From Delphinus delphis (lineage: Eukaryota; Chordata; Mammalia; Artiodactyla; Delphinidae): a stretch of 64,000 nucleotides of DNA. The notes below the pieces were generated by a model, which saw only the letters and a list, made by a program, of their open reading frames with translations, ran no database searches and had not been told where the DNA came from. Shown here piece by piece: positions 49,894-60,702 of this stretch. The position numbers and the translations under genes are program-made. The DNA is taken from NCBI RefSeq assembly GCF_949987515.2, contig NC_082687.1, forward strand, positions 116,603,838-116,667,837, read 5' to 3'. Each line of letters begins with the position of its first letter. Within the stretch, counting starts at the first letter, position 1.

Positions 49894-50409
49894 AAAAACA
49901 ACATCAACAAAAAAAAAAGGTTCCTAAGAACCTAGGGGCAGGACAGGAATAAAAAGGTAGAGAATGGACTTGAGGACATGGGGAGGGGGAAGGGTAAGCT
50001 GGGACCAAGTGAGAGAGTGGCATGGACATATATACACTACCAAACGTAAGGTAGATAGCTAGTGGGAAGCAGCTGCATAGCACAGGGAGATCAACTTTGT
50101 GCTCTGTGACCACTAGAGGGGTGGGATAGGGAGGGTGGGAGGGAAACGCAAGAAGGAGGAGATATTGGGATGTATGTATATGTGTAGCCGATTCACTTTG
50201 TTATAAAGCAGAAACTAACACACCATTTTAAAGCAATTATACTTCAATAAAGATGTTTAAAAAAAATCCTGACTTTACTGTATATTTATTATGAGTAACA
50301 TAAAGAAAGAGAACTAGTTTTGAAAACCAAATAATTTATACAATAATAAATGTTCATTCTTATAGACCCACATAAAGACACAACCTGTGTTCTCAATAAT
50401 GCTCTAATG

Positions 50410-50596
50410 CAAGGGATCTTAAAGTGTAGTCTCAGATAAGCAGTATCTGCTTCACCTGGCAGCTTGTTAAAAATGCAAATTATCCGGCCCTACCGGACTC
50501 CTAGTGAATCAGAAACTCTGGGGTGGGGCCCACCAACCTGTGATTTAATAAGCGTTCCACATTATACTGATGCACCCTAAAATTTGAGAACCACTG
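50410..50596 (+). mobile_element. MER5-type hAT DNA transposon relic with 8-bp duplication
   Basis: Runs from 'caagggatcttaaagtgtagtctcag' through 'cacctggcagcttgttaaaaatgcaaatt', 'gaatcagaaactctggggtggggccca' to 'tttgagaaccactg'. Flanking 8-mers ctctaatg (50402-50409) and ctctaatc (50597-50604) differ at one base, as expected for a hAT insertion. Non-coding, non-autonomous. Confidence 0.88.
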
Positions 50597-51837
50597 CTCT
50601 AATCTAATCTATTAAGTTTAAATTGGTGTTTTATAAAGTAAGACAAGACTTTCATACTACTAATTCAACCTTGTACACTTTTCACAGGCATGTTTGCAAG
50701 GAGACCTAGAGGTAGGTAAAATTCATCTTTTCTGTGGCTTTTGAGAAGCCGGATACCACTTCCATTTCTCTTCCTCCTAACCAATTATTTTGGGGAGATT
50801 TTTGGTTTTGATCTATTTTCACTTAACATCTCTTGAGACAATGAAGAAAGTTGGGGTACATTTCCTTGAGCTGAGTTAGCAGTTTCTAGCTAGAATATGC
50901 TTTCTTTCAAATCTTCATCCATTACCTTTCAGCAGCTTAACAGTGTCATTGATTACTATAACTATAGATCCAAGCTGAATATTTTCAAGAAAAGTAATAC
51001 TACACTTACTAGCTATTTCAGGTCAGAAATACTGATGTATTCTTTATTAACACTTGCATTTTTAAAAACTTGTTAGAATAGTATGTTGCTTTAATTTAGA
51101 CACTGAAAATAGAAGAAGACTGCAAATTGAAATGAGTTTCCCAATCCTTCATAATCATCACCTCCACATAGAAGTACTTAGAGGCAGGGGGAAAAAAAAC
51201 ATCAAAAGATACAAATAATTTTTAAACTATACAAAGCATAAATTCTTAACTCTCCATCATTCAGTGTCTTATTTCAGAGTGACTAAATACAAGGGTTGAA
51301 TATTTCAATATACAAAAGTGCATAGTTTTGTTCTTTTTCTTTCTTATTAATGGTTTCCACAGGTATTTGATTTACAGAGCTGGGTCTCTGATAAATATAT
51401 TTCATATTACCTCAGGGCTTCTCAGAGGTTGACAGAAGCCTGAACTTCCATTTTTGAGGTCTCCAGTATTTACGTAAATAGTAATAGTAGATATGCTAAA
51501 GGTAGATACAAAAACTGTGGTTTATCCCATAAGTCTAAACCAAAGCTAACACATTTATCACATTAAAAAATATTGTATAAGTTCATTTAGAGATTATACT
51601 AAATTTGAGGTTCTTTACAAATGTGAGACACTGGGCTAGAACATCTTCTCCACCTCTGCTTCTGCCACTGCCACAGGTTCTTTGCTGTCTAAAATGAGTG
51701 TTGCATAAACTGGAATCTCTTGGGAGGAAAAATTATTCCCCGGCCTTCATACTCCTGGGTTAGGGAAGAAGACAGGAAGGAAAGGCTAGAGGGGACAACG
51801 GTTGACACTGCTATCTATTGCCTCTTTACCCTCTGCT

Positions 51838-51887
51838 GGGCAAGTAAAGAGGAAGGAAATATGGGCAAGTAAAGAGGAAGGAAATAT
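51838..51887. repeat. Exact 25-bp tandem duplication
   Basis: Positions 51838-51862 and 51863-51887 are identical, beginning gggcaagtaaagagg. Two copies only, without decay. Confidence 0.95.
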
Positions 51888-52070
51888 AGGCAACATATCT
51901 ATCTGCTATTACACTGGCTTAAATTTCATATGTGCACTGATGGGAACTTGTGGAATAGAGCTATAAGACTTGACTATCTCATAGGAAAACAACACAGAAT
52001 CCTAAGGTGTCTGTACTTCCAGTTAGATGGTTAGAGTAGCAATCACTGGTGAAGGTAGCAATTCTCCCCA

Positions 52071-52134
52071 AAGATTCAGGAAATTTGCGCCTCCAATCAA
52101 AGATTCATGAATCTTTTCTATTTCCTGAAATCTT
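52071..52134. repeat. Nested inverted repeat / hairpin
   Basis: Left arm aagattcaggaaat (52071-52084) pairs with right arm atttcctgaaatctt (52120-52134) with one bulge. Between them is a perfect 14-bp palindrome agattcatgaatct (52101-52114). Confidence 0.85.
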
Positions 52135-52400
52135 GTAGAAGAGCCTGACCTCCTATCCCTATATCAATACATAAGTAACAGAAGAGCAGGGAAGGTTCCT
52201 GCTTTTATTTTCTTATTAAAATATTATTTAATATTTAGTAGGTGGACCATTTAGATGTTCAATAATTTTTCTTTTTTTTTATTTTTATAACTGAAATGAA
52301 GACTGTAAAGGTGCTTGGATGACAGAGCAAGTTCTCTGGAAAAGATGCATTTAAAAAAAAAAATGTCAGTTCTTAAAATTCCTGAAAGGCACAAGACTCC

Positions 52401-52487
52401 CGGCGGGTGGGGGGTGGGGGGGACCACAACAAAATTAAATTAATTAATTAATTAATTAATTAATAAAATTAATTAATTAATTAAAAA
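52401..52487. repeat. G-run followed by (AATT)n
   Basis: G-runs at 52401-52422 (gggtggggggtggggggg-like), then a self-complementary AATT repeat at 52431-52487 with one interruption. The AATT part can extrude as a cruciform. Confidence 0.9.
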
Positions 52488-53539
52488 CAATCTAATACAT
52501 GTCATCTGGCAAAAGAATTCTACCATCTTGACATTTTCATAGGCTTCCAGAAGGAGTAATTCGTTCAGTTACTTCTGTAACCTCTTTATCAAAAGAGCAA
52601 AAAGAATACACAACTTTCAGGCTTTTTAAATTTTCAAGCTAACTCAAAACATGAGAATCTAATCGAAGATCTCGCTATACAGTATCCAAATGCTCCCTTA
52701 AAGTTAATAAACGACCAAAATATTTAATTTCTGTATCATTTGGGTCTCTTTCAATTCCAACAAGGCAGAAATTTCAACTCAAGCTGCCTTAAGACAAAAC
52801 TGAATTTGGTGATTTGTATTTGAAAATATCCAAAGTTAGGACCTTTTTTCAGCAGCAGCTGGGTTCAGAGCTCAAATATCCCCATCTAGGTTTAGCTTTC
52901 CTCCATCTCACAGGTATGCCTGAGTATTTGCTTCATTCCCAGACTTCACATGGTGACACAAAGAAGCTCTAAGCTCACAACTCACTCTGCAAAGTCCAAT
53001 GGAAGGGAGTCCCTTTCTTAAGGGGGCCAAAAAAAGTCCCAAAACGGTGCTTTCTTGTCTCTGACTGGCCAGACTTGGTCATATACTTTTCTGTAAACCA
53101 GTCCTAGCTACCAGGAAGACATAATGCTTCTAATGGCCATACCTGAGTCGTGGGTCACCCAGTGAGTCATAGTAGTGGCTGACATCACCTGAAGCTTATG
53201 GCCCGAGGGGTGCTGGTACGATCCTCAAAATAAACGAGGGTACTGTTTCCATGAAGAGGAGCGAGTAGCTGCAAAGCAAAACCACAAATATCCACTACAA
53301 GTTATCATTAGTAGATCCACCTCCCCCTCTTAGTAAAACTGTCACATATATGTTAGTGGGTCAAAATGGAATCTAAAAGAAAAAACAAAAAAAATCATTC
53401 GATTGAGGCTCCTGATCAACCTATAGTTCAGAAGAGTGTAACCTCACACCTTGTATCCAAAATGTTGCTCCAGTTGCTGGCCTTCCATTTGTCTTCAGGA
53501 GCTGGAACACGTGGCCTTTAGAAAGCCCGCAAATAGTGG

Positions 53540-54310
53540 CAATTCCCTGCTTACAACCTCGAAGCCGCCCGCCTTGCTCTGCCAGGTCCAGTGTCACTGG
53601 CGGGAGCGTGACCAGAGGGGACTACGAGGGTGAGCCCGCCCCCCTTCCCAGCGCCGCCTCAAGGACTCGCACCCACTTCCCACGCGGCGCAACCCTTCTC
53701 ATCCTTGGCGGCCGCTACCAATACTGCCCGCAGTGGCCGTCGGAACCGGACGACCGGGGCGGGACGCCCGAGGTCCCCAAGCCGAGGGCTGGGCAGGCAG
53801 ACCCGGGTGCGAGGCGGGCGGATGAAGGCGCCTCCAGCCCCCTGGCTCCCGCCTCCTCCCCTTAAGCCGGCGGGCGGGCGCGGGCGCGGGCGGGTCGGGA
53901 GCCGTGAGGCAGCGTGAGGGCGGCGCCGGCGCTGCCGGGCGGGTCCCGGGGCCGCGGAGCGCGTTGGAGCGAGCGCACGAGCCCCCCGCGCGTCCGCCGC
54001 GCTCGCCCCGCGGCCGCTCCCGCCCGGCGCCGCCCGCGCTCCTGGATCCGCGAGGCGCCCACCGGACGCGGCCGCGGGGACCCGGGCGTGCGAGGGCGGG
54101 GCCGCCCCCGCCGGACTCCCGGCACCACGTCGCCCCTGAAAGAAGCCTGAACGGCGGGGCTGCCGCGAGGAGCCGCGGAGGCTGAGGACCCGGGAAGGCG
54201 GATCCCGCGGACGCCCGCAGCCCGAGGAAACCACCAGGGACCGGGCGGTCCTCGGCGACTTGGAATGCGGACTCCAGAGGCGGCGCGCACGGTCAGGGCA
54301 AGTTTCTCGC
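53540..54310. promoter_or_regulatory. CpG island, probable TATA-less promoter and first exon
   Basis: An abrupt change from AT-rich DNA to very high GC with dense CpG, strongest at 53640-54280. GC-box motifs are present (ggggcggga at 53757-53765 and gggcggggc at 54095-54103), along with tandem gcgggcg units at about 53868-53895. No TATA box is seen. A donor-like agg/gtgagc lies at 53628-53635 (GT at 53630). Long frames on both strands here (up to 191 codons, Pro/Arg/Ala-rich) are expected from the base composition and are not called as proteins. Such islands normally mark the 5' end of a gene. The gene and its direction are not recognised; downstream splice-like signals favour the plus strand. 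Confidence 0.8.
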
Positions 54311-54857
54311 GGTTTGAAGGGGTCCTGAAACCGCCACTCGTTTTATTTAATTGTCCTTTCCCCTACTGTTTTAAATAAGTTTATTTAGACAGTGAAGAAA
54401 AAAAAATATCTTCCTGGATGACTGTAGGTTTGTAAATATAATCCCGAAAGTTTTGCATGGTGTGGTTATTTGCTTATGCATATTTATTAATCTGTTAACT
54501 CCTCAGCTAGACAGAAAATTGACATTTTAAATATTGTTTGAGGAACATTACAAGTTCGCTGCTGCGTTCAGGCATTGTGTTATTTATCAGCTTAGTTAGC
54601 ATCTGTCTTCCCAAAGTGGTACCCAAACCTGTCCCTTGGCGACCGGTCTTGCATGTGACACTCTTGCCCTCTAGTGCCTCAGCAGCTTGGTAGCAGTTTG
54701 ATGGCTAATATTAATGAGTTGTTACATAACACAAGGGTACTTGGGCCTGAACTGGTTATTGCTGCCACTTTTTACAAAAGCCAAAAGGCTGAGCCGGTGG
54801 TAGTGGATACTGCTGTTTCAGTTTCTTTTCTATCTATTGAAACTTTCTCAAGCGTTT

Positions 54858-54890
54858 TCAGCTCTTTCTGTTTTCATTCCAGGTAAGTGT
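54858..54890 (+). promoter_or_regulatory. Recursive-splice-like site (acceptor fused to donor)
   Basis: The pyrimidine-rich ctctttctgttttcattccag (54862-54882) is directly followed by gtaagtgt (54883-54890). This joins a good 3' splice site to a near-consensus 5' splice site with no exon between. It could be a recursive splice site or a cryptic exon edge of a transcript from the CpG island about 0.6 kb upstream, or a plain donor of an exon ending at 54882. Function is inferred from the motif alone. Confidence 0.45.
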
Positions 54891-56842
54891 GTCTATTTAT
54901 TTATACTATACATTAATGGCTCACTCATAAATGTAGGAGTAGCAACTTTGTTTTTAATTAATCTAAGAATTTCAGGATTGAGTAAGTGCCTAATTTTATC
55001 TTTATAGAAGAAATAGAGGATTTAATTAAATTGAGTGAAATAAAGAACTGTCTTCTCCCGGTGTAATATTAAAACTTCTCTTTTATAAAATTAAAGTGTT
55101 AAGGGGATGATCCCTTATAATTGTTTAAGATCTCCACCAAGAACTTGTAATTATTCTGCAGTAGATTTGTTAGAACAAATGTCTGTTGCTTGATGGACTA
55201 GAAATTTGTAAGCAACATTAGAGATTTAAGCTATACCTGTTTAACTATACAGTAATGATCCTCAACAAATCTTTCTATTTGATGCAATTCATTTTATAAA
55301 CATTATGTTAAATTGTACAGTTAATAAAATTAAATGCAACTGGCAAGAAATAGCCTAAGTATTGAATACAGAAGCTTTAAGTTAAAAGAAAATACATATT
55401 CTTCCATTTAATATATCCACTTTTTCTGAAGAAGAACTAAGTTTCATTTTTTTAAGGGGTTTACCTAGATCATCTTCCAACAAGTTCTTCTAGTTCTTCT
55501 AATATCTGGAAACTATTTAAGCCTCAAACTCATTTAAAGTTGAAATTTATCCATATTCTTTATAAACATATTGGAGTATGGCAACATATGTAATCTGGAA
55601 GAGTTTAAAGGAATTCATTCCTAAGTAATGTAAACAACTAAATCTTAATATTAAAATACAAATCAGATATTGAGACACATGAGAAACTGACCTCAAATCC
55701 ACTTTTTCTTTTTCTTAGAAAATACATTATCAACTATTGAACACTGCTGTTCACCACTAGAGAGCAGAGTGATGTGGAAGAGAAACTCTCAAACATCTGA
55801 TATTCACCTGAAGGGCATTTTTTCCCTTTTTCTTTAGCCATAGCTCCCTATTAACATTGTATTTGAGAAGTAGATTTCAAAAATAAATTTGAAAGAGATT
55901 CTTTTGGAAAATAGTACTGAACATATCAAGAGGCTTGCCTTAACAGAAACTCTTTTCCTTTTCTTTCTCCAGTTAACACAGACAGTATCTGTCACCTCTC
56001 TGATATTTTTATTGTTTTTGTTTATGGTCTTGATGGGAAAGCAGAAGCCTTCTTTCTTTGTCTAAGTAAATATTGATATTAAACTGGTCACATGAGTTAA
56101 TTTTCTACATAGTCTTTAGAATAAAGATTCTCACATTACTAAAATATTTTAGATAAAATAAAACTTTTATCTCTTTCTAGAGAAATTTGTTATAGTTCAG
56201 TTGAGTTGAGTTATAGTATACCATTTCTTTTAATACATTTTCTTGAGAAAACTATTGTTTCTGAAGATTACGGCAAATATTAGAGTAATTTGTGGTATAA
56301 CTGAAAGGTTTGTTGAAAAAAATATAGTGGAAGTGATACCCAGGCATTTGAGTTCTTTCTTTCTGAACAATATATCCTGCTGAAGAAGTTATTATGAGCT
56401 AGAATCTATAAATTCAAAGGTTGACTTGTCATTAAGAATTTTAAAATGATAAAGAAATTACAAATTTTTCTTTTAATTCAGGGAATCTTATATGACTTCC
56501 TTGAATCCTGGTTGAATCTCAACTGTTCTTTGGTGATTAGTGGCAACTTTTAAATTTAAATAAAATTTGAGGTTAAAATACTTTGGTGATTTGTATGCGC
56601 TAGAAAAACAGCGACATAGAATTGGTGATAAAAACACTATTCTCAACTAAGTAAATGCCTTGGACTTCTAATTGCTTAACAGTTTAGACAATAGGGGAAA
56701 GACAGTAGAAGTTTACTTATCCTGTGCTGTGGCTGTTGGTGATGAGCACTCACACTGAAATGCACGAACTCTGAACACCTGTCCATATTCGAGGATGCTG
56801 CCAGGCCACAAAAGTAAGAGCTTGCATTATAATGGTAACTAG

Positions 56843-56880
56843 TGTGAACAGTGCTCACAGTTGTGAACAATGCTTACAGT
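56843..56880. repeat. 19-bp tandem repeat, two copies
   Basis: tgtgaacagtgctcacagt (56843-56861) and tgtgaacaatgcttacagt (56862-56880), two mismatches. Confidence 0.8.
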
Positions 56881-56985
56881 TGTTTTATAACTGAAGTTTC
56901 TCTTAGAATACCCAAGAGTTGGTTTTAGAAAACCAACTGATTTATTTGTCTGCTTGTTTGTTTTTAATAAAAACTATATCCTTAG

Positions 56986-57052
56986 GCTCTGGGACATCAC
57001 AATGAGTGATTTATCGCTTCAAGTTGAGCTAAACATTTTTCATCAATTTCAC
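56986..57052 (+). other. Exon-like segment with ATG and consensus donor
   Basis: An acceptor-like atatccttag ends at 56985 after a broken pyrimidine tract, and a strong donor cac/gtaagtt follows at 57053. Between them is a 67-nt open segment. Its ATG at 57002 would give MSDLSLQVELNIFHQFH, 17 codons that end exactly at the donor (phase 0). The frame is also open upstream of the ATG to the acceptor. I do not recognise the peptide. It may be a first coding exon of the gene starting at the CpG island, or chance. Confidence 0.25.
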
Positions 57053-57284
57053 GTAAGTTACATAACTAGAAAAAAAAGTCAGGCCCTGCTGCAAGTATCC
57101 TGTATAATAAATTATTTTACAAAAACTCCTACAAATTAATGAGGGCTGTAACTCTTCACTACCTGTTGCCAAAAAATCAAGTATTAAAGTTCTATACTAA
57201 AACCTTTTAGCAGCTCCGTGATGGGTATCCATTTTATGTACATTTCACTTTAAAATCTTTTTCTTTGATTACAATGTTTGAGAA

Positions 57285-57430
57285 TAACATGAAGTTAGAT
57301 CTGGATTCTAGGTCTGGTTCTGCCGTGAGAACTGTAGCCTTGGACAACTCCCTTGCTGACTCTGGGCCTTGGTCCCTCACCTGGAAAATAAGGATCTCAG
57401 AGATCCTTTCGTATCCTCTTTATTGCCCAA
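57285..57430 (+). mobile_element. MIR SINE fragment
   Basis: The order 'agatctggattctaggtctggttctgcc', 'ccttggacaactcccttgctgactctgggccttggtccctcacctggaaaataagg' and 'ctcagagatcctttcg' is the MIR 5' and core region. Confidence 0.75.
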
Positions 57431-57564
57431 CACTGTGGAAATTGTTCTGGAGTACAGGACAAAAAGACATGAAAAAAAGTAAAGAATAATGCAAAACTAA
57501 ACTTACTGAGAATAAACTTACTGAGTACTACAGTCTAGAATTTTAGTAGTACATATGTTAAGTC

Positions 57565-57832
57565 ATTAAAATGACAGCTAACGCTCAGAATGGTTATGTG
57601 TACCAGGCACTGTTCTAAGCACTTTACTTACTAATTTTCAGCTCATGCAATCTTCACAAAGATTATTTGAGGTAGATACTGTAATTATTTCCACTTCACA
57701 GATGAAGAAATTGAGGCACTGAGAGGTTACCTACATGACTAAGATGGCATCCCTGCCAAGTGGTAAAGCTGGGATTCAGTTTGAGTCTGGCTCCAATGCA
57801 CATGCCCTTAACAACTAAATTACACTGTAACT
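57565..57832 (-). mobile_element. MIR SINE, nearly full-length, reverse
   Basis: The reverse-complement MIR is well preserved: 'accaggcactgttctaagcactttacttac', 'gcaatcttcacaaagattatttgaggtag', 'cttcacagatgaagaaattgaggcactgagaggtta', 'gtggtaaagctgggattcagtttgagtctggctcc'. Confidence 0.85.
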
Positions 57833-57934
57833 CTATATGTTTCAAATATTTGTGCTTGATAACGCCTCTTGATATAATATAGGAAATTCATGTACCACTC
57901 TACTCATTTCCACTACTTCTACCCTTACATATGA

Positions 57935-58060
57935 AATGATCATTCATTTATTCAAGAAAAATTTACTCAGCACCAACTATTGTTCCAGACTTAAAGCGGT
58001 TCCCAGAACCCTTATATGTGGTGCCTTCCCTAATGGGGTATATATAATCTAGTTTAGGTG
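57935..58060 (-). mobile_element. LINE-2 3'-end fragment, reverse
   Basis: 'cattcatttattcaagaaaaatttactcagcaccaactattgttccagac' and 'ttccctaatggggtatatataatctag' follow the reverse-complement L2 tail. Confidence 0.65.
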
Positions 58061-58341
58061 ATTTCTTCCTCCTCGCTTCCCAAATGAGTTGTGTCACTTG
58101 TTCTAAAAGATGCCCAAGGCAACAGAGGAAGAATTTGTCTAACTTCTTCATTGATGCACCCATAGGATGGAGAGTAAGAGAACCAGGACCTCAGACCTCC
58201 TCAGGACTCCCTATCATATTTTTTCATTGCTCCTCTCTGCTCTTTTTGCATTATCGACTCTGCAGATTGGCTGCCTCTGCTTCTCTGGTTCATGTAAACT
58301 GCCCTAAAACAGCCAAAAACTGATTTGTAACTTTACATCTT

Positions 58342-60702
58342 TTTTTAAAAATTTTAACATCTTTATTGGAGTATAATTGCTTTACAATGGTGTGTTAGTT
58401 TCTGCTGTATAACAAAGTGAACCAGTATACATATACATATGTTCCTATATCTCTTCCCTCTTGGGTCTCCCTCCCTTCCACCCTTCCTATCCCACCACTC
58501 TAAGTGGTCACAAGCCACCTAGCTGAACTCCCTGTGCTATGTGGCTGCTTCCCACTAGCTATCTATTTTATGTTTGTTAGTGTACATATGTCCATGCCAC
58601 TCTCTCACTTCGTCCCAGCTTACCCTTCCCCCTCCCCGTGTCCTCAAGTCCATTCTCTACGTCTGCGTTTTTATTCCTGTCCTGCCCCTAGGATCTTCAG
58701 AACCTTTTTTTTTCTTTTTTTTAGATTCCATATATATGTGTTAGCACACGGTATTTGTTTTTCTCTTTCTGACTTACTTCACTCTGTATGACAGACTCTA
58801 GGTCCATCCACCTCACTACAAATAACTCAATTTCATTTCTTTTTATGGCTGAGTAATATTCCATTGTATATATGTGCCACATCTTCTTTATCCATTCATC
58901 TATTGATGGACACTTAGGTTGCTTCCATGTCCTGGCTATTGTAAATAGAGCTGCAATGAACATTTTGGTACATGACTCTTTTTGAATTATGGTTTTCTCA
59001 CGGTAAATGCCCAGTAGTGGGATTGCTGGGTCATATGGTAGTTCTATCTGTAGTTTTTTAAGGAACCTCCATACTGTTCTCCATAGTGGCTGTATCAATT
59101 CACATTCCCACCAACAGTGCAAGAGTGTTCCCTTTTCTCCACACCCTCTCCAGCATTTATTGTTTCTAGATGTTTTTGATGATGGCCATTCTGACTGGTG
59201 TGAGGTGATATCCCATTGCAGTTTTGATTTGCATTTCTCTAATGATTAATGATGTTGAGCATTCTTTCATGTGTTTGTTGGCAATCTGTATATCTTCTTT
59301 GGAGAAATGTCTATTTAGGTCTTCTACCCATTTTTGGATTGGGTTGTTTGTTTTTTTGTTATTGAGCTGTATGAGCTGCTTGTAAATTTTGGAGATTAAT
59401 CCTTTGTCAGTTGCTTCATTTGCAAATATTTTCTCCCATTCTGAGGGTTGTCTTTTGGTCTTGTTTATGGTTTCCTTTGCTGTGCAAAAGCTTTTAAGTT
59501 TCATTAGGTCCCATTTGTTTATTTTTGTTTTTATTTCCATTTCTCTAGGAGGTGGTTCAAAAAGGATCTTGCTGTGGTGTATGTATAGAGTGTTCTGCCT
59601 ATGTTTTCCTCTAAGAGTTTGATAGTATCTGGCCTTACATTTAGGTCTTTAATCCATTTTGAGTTTATTTTTGTGTATGGTGTTAGGGAGTGTTCCAATT
59701 TCATACTTTTACATGTAGCTGTCCAGTTTTCCCAGCACCACTTATTGAAGAGGCTGTCTTTTCTCCACTGTATATTCTTGCCTCCTTTATCAAAGATAAC
59801 GTGACCATATGTGCGTGGGTTTATCTCTGGGCTTTCTATCCTGTTCCATTGATCTATCTTTCTGTTTTTGTGCCAGTACCATACTGTCTTGATTACTGTA
59901 GCTTTGTAGTATAGTCTGAAGTCAGGGAGCCTGATTCCTCCAGCTCCATTTTTCGTTCTCAAGATTGCTCTGGCATTTCGGGGTCTTTTGTGTTTCCATA
60001 CAAATTGTGAATTTTTTTGTTCTAGTTCTGTGAAAAATGCCAGTGGTAGTTTGATAGGGATTGCATTGAATCTGTAGATTGCTTTGGGTGGTAGAGTCAT
60101 TTTCACAATGTTGATTCTTCCAATCGAAGAACATGGTATGTCTCTCCATCTATTTGTATCATCTTTAATTTCTTTCTTCAGTGTCTTATAATTTTCTGCA
60201 TACAGGTCTTTTCTCTTCTTAGGTAGGTTTATTCCTAGATATTTTATTCTTTTTGTTGCAATGGTAAATGGGAGTGTTTTCTTAATTTCACTTTCAGATT
60301 TTTCATCATTAGTGTATAGGAATGCCAGAGATTTCTGTGCATTAATTTTGTGTCCTGCTACTTTACCAAATTCATTGATTAGCTCCAGTAGTTTTCTGGT
60401 AACATCTATAGGATTCTCTACGTATAGTATCATGTCATCTGCAAACAGTGACATCTTTATTTCTTCTTTTCCAATTTGGATTCCTTTTATTTCGTTTTCT
60501 TCCCTGATTGCTGTGGCTAATACTTCCAAAACTGTGTTGAATAATTGTGGTGAGAGTGGGCAACCTTGTCTTGTTCCTGATCTTAGTGGAAATGGTTTCA
60601 GTTTTTCACCATTGAGGATGATGTTGGCTGTGGGTTTGTCATATATGGCCTTTATTATGTTGAGGAAAGTTCCCTCTATGCCTACTTTCTGGAGAGTTTT
60701 TA
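58342..60702 (-). mobile_element. 5'-truncated L1, reverse orientation, with 16-bp duplication
   Basis: The element's 3' end is on the left ('aacatctttattggagtataattgctttacaatgg' is the reversed terminal 3'UTR) and its 5' truncation point is at 60702 in the reverse-transcriptase code. The perfect duplication tgtaactttacatctt lies at 58326-58341 and 60703-60718. The 3'UTR (58345-58720) carries the C-run complement of the L1 G tract. It is oriented opposite to the L1s at 31 and 38-50 kb. Confidence 0.96.
58721..60702 (-). pseudogene. L1 ORF2 reverse-transcriptase/C-terminal remnant, reverse
   Basis: The frame is open over at least 332 codons (60529 down to 59531). It starts within the reverse-transcriptase palm and contains FADDM (60445 to 60431) with both aspartates. 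It continues through [27 protein letters not shown] and [16 protein letters not shown] frameshift near 59535 moves the code to the frame 59540-59166, and a further break near 59125-59166 precedes the C-rich block ([13 protein letters not shown]). The natural end THIYGI and its stop are at 58721. The endonuclease domain and palm N-terminus are absent through truncation, so it is inactive. Confidence 0.94.

Larger units (their letters stand above)
38070..50262 (+). mobile_element. Outer L1 split by a nested 8.3-kb insertion block
   Basis: The outer element keeps its 5' end (38070-39207: 5'UTR and the first part of ORF1) and its 3' part (47465-50262: ORF2 from the reverse-transcriptase region to the A-tail). 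Both are in one orientation and are bounded by a single 15-bp target duplication with one mismatch: aaaattctgacttta at 38055-38069 and aaaatcctgacttta at 50263-50277. Between them lie a second full-length L1, a third L1 tail and two SINEs. The outer L1's own ORF1 3' half and about the first 1.4 kb of ORF2 are missing, so the nest involved deletion as well as insertion. Confidence 0.85.
50605..53539. other. Unique-looking DNA upstream of the CpG island
   Basis: No repeat family I could name fills this region. It holds a 25-bp tandem duplication (51838), a nested palindrome (52071), a G-rich run (52401-52422) and an AATT repeat (52431). No ORF above 65 codons shows any domain. It could hold distal regulatory sequence for the island, but nothing specific can be shown. 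Confidence 0.45.
54311..56985. other. Probable first-intron or flanking DNA
   Basis: AT-rich, unique-looking sequence right of the CpG island. The 70-codon frame at 54674-54886 has no recognisable domain and its stop overlaps a splice-like AG/GTAAGT. A 19-bp two-copy tandem lies at 56843-56880. Nothing else is supported. Confidence 0.4.

Noticed and set aside
53659..54290. Frames of 142 and 191 codons on the minus strand and 78-109 codons on the plus strand
   Set aside because: Low-complexity Pro/Arg/Ala/Gly frames are expected from CpG-island composition. No domain and no conserved motif are visible.
54674..54886. 70-codon frame beginning near an ATG downstream of the CpG island
   Set aside because: No recognisable domain. 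Its stop codon lies within an AG/GTAAGT junction, so the open frame is more likely incidental to splice-like sequence.
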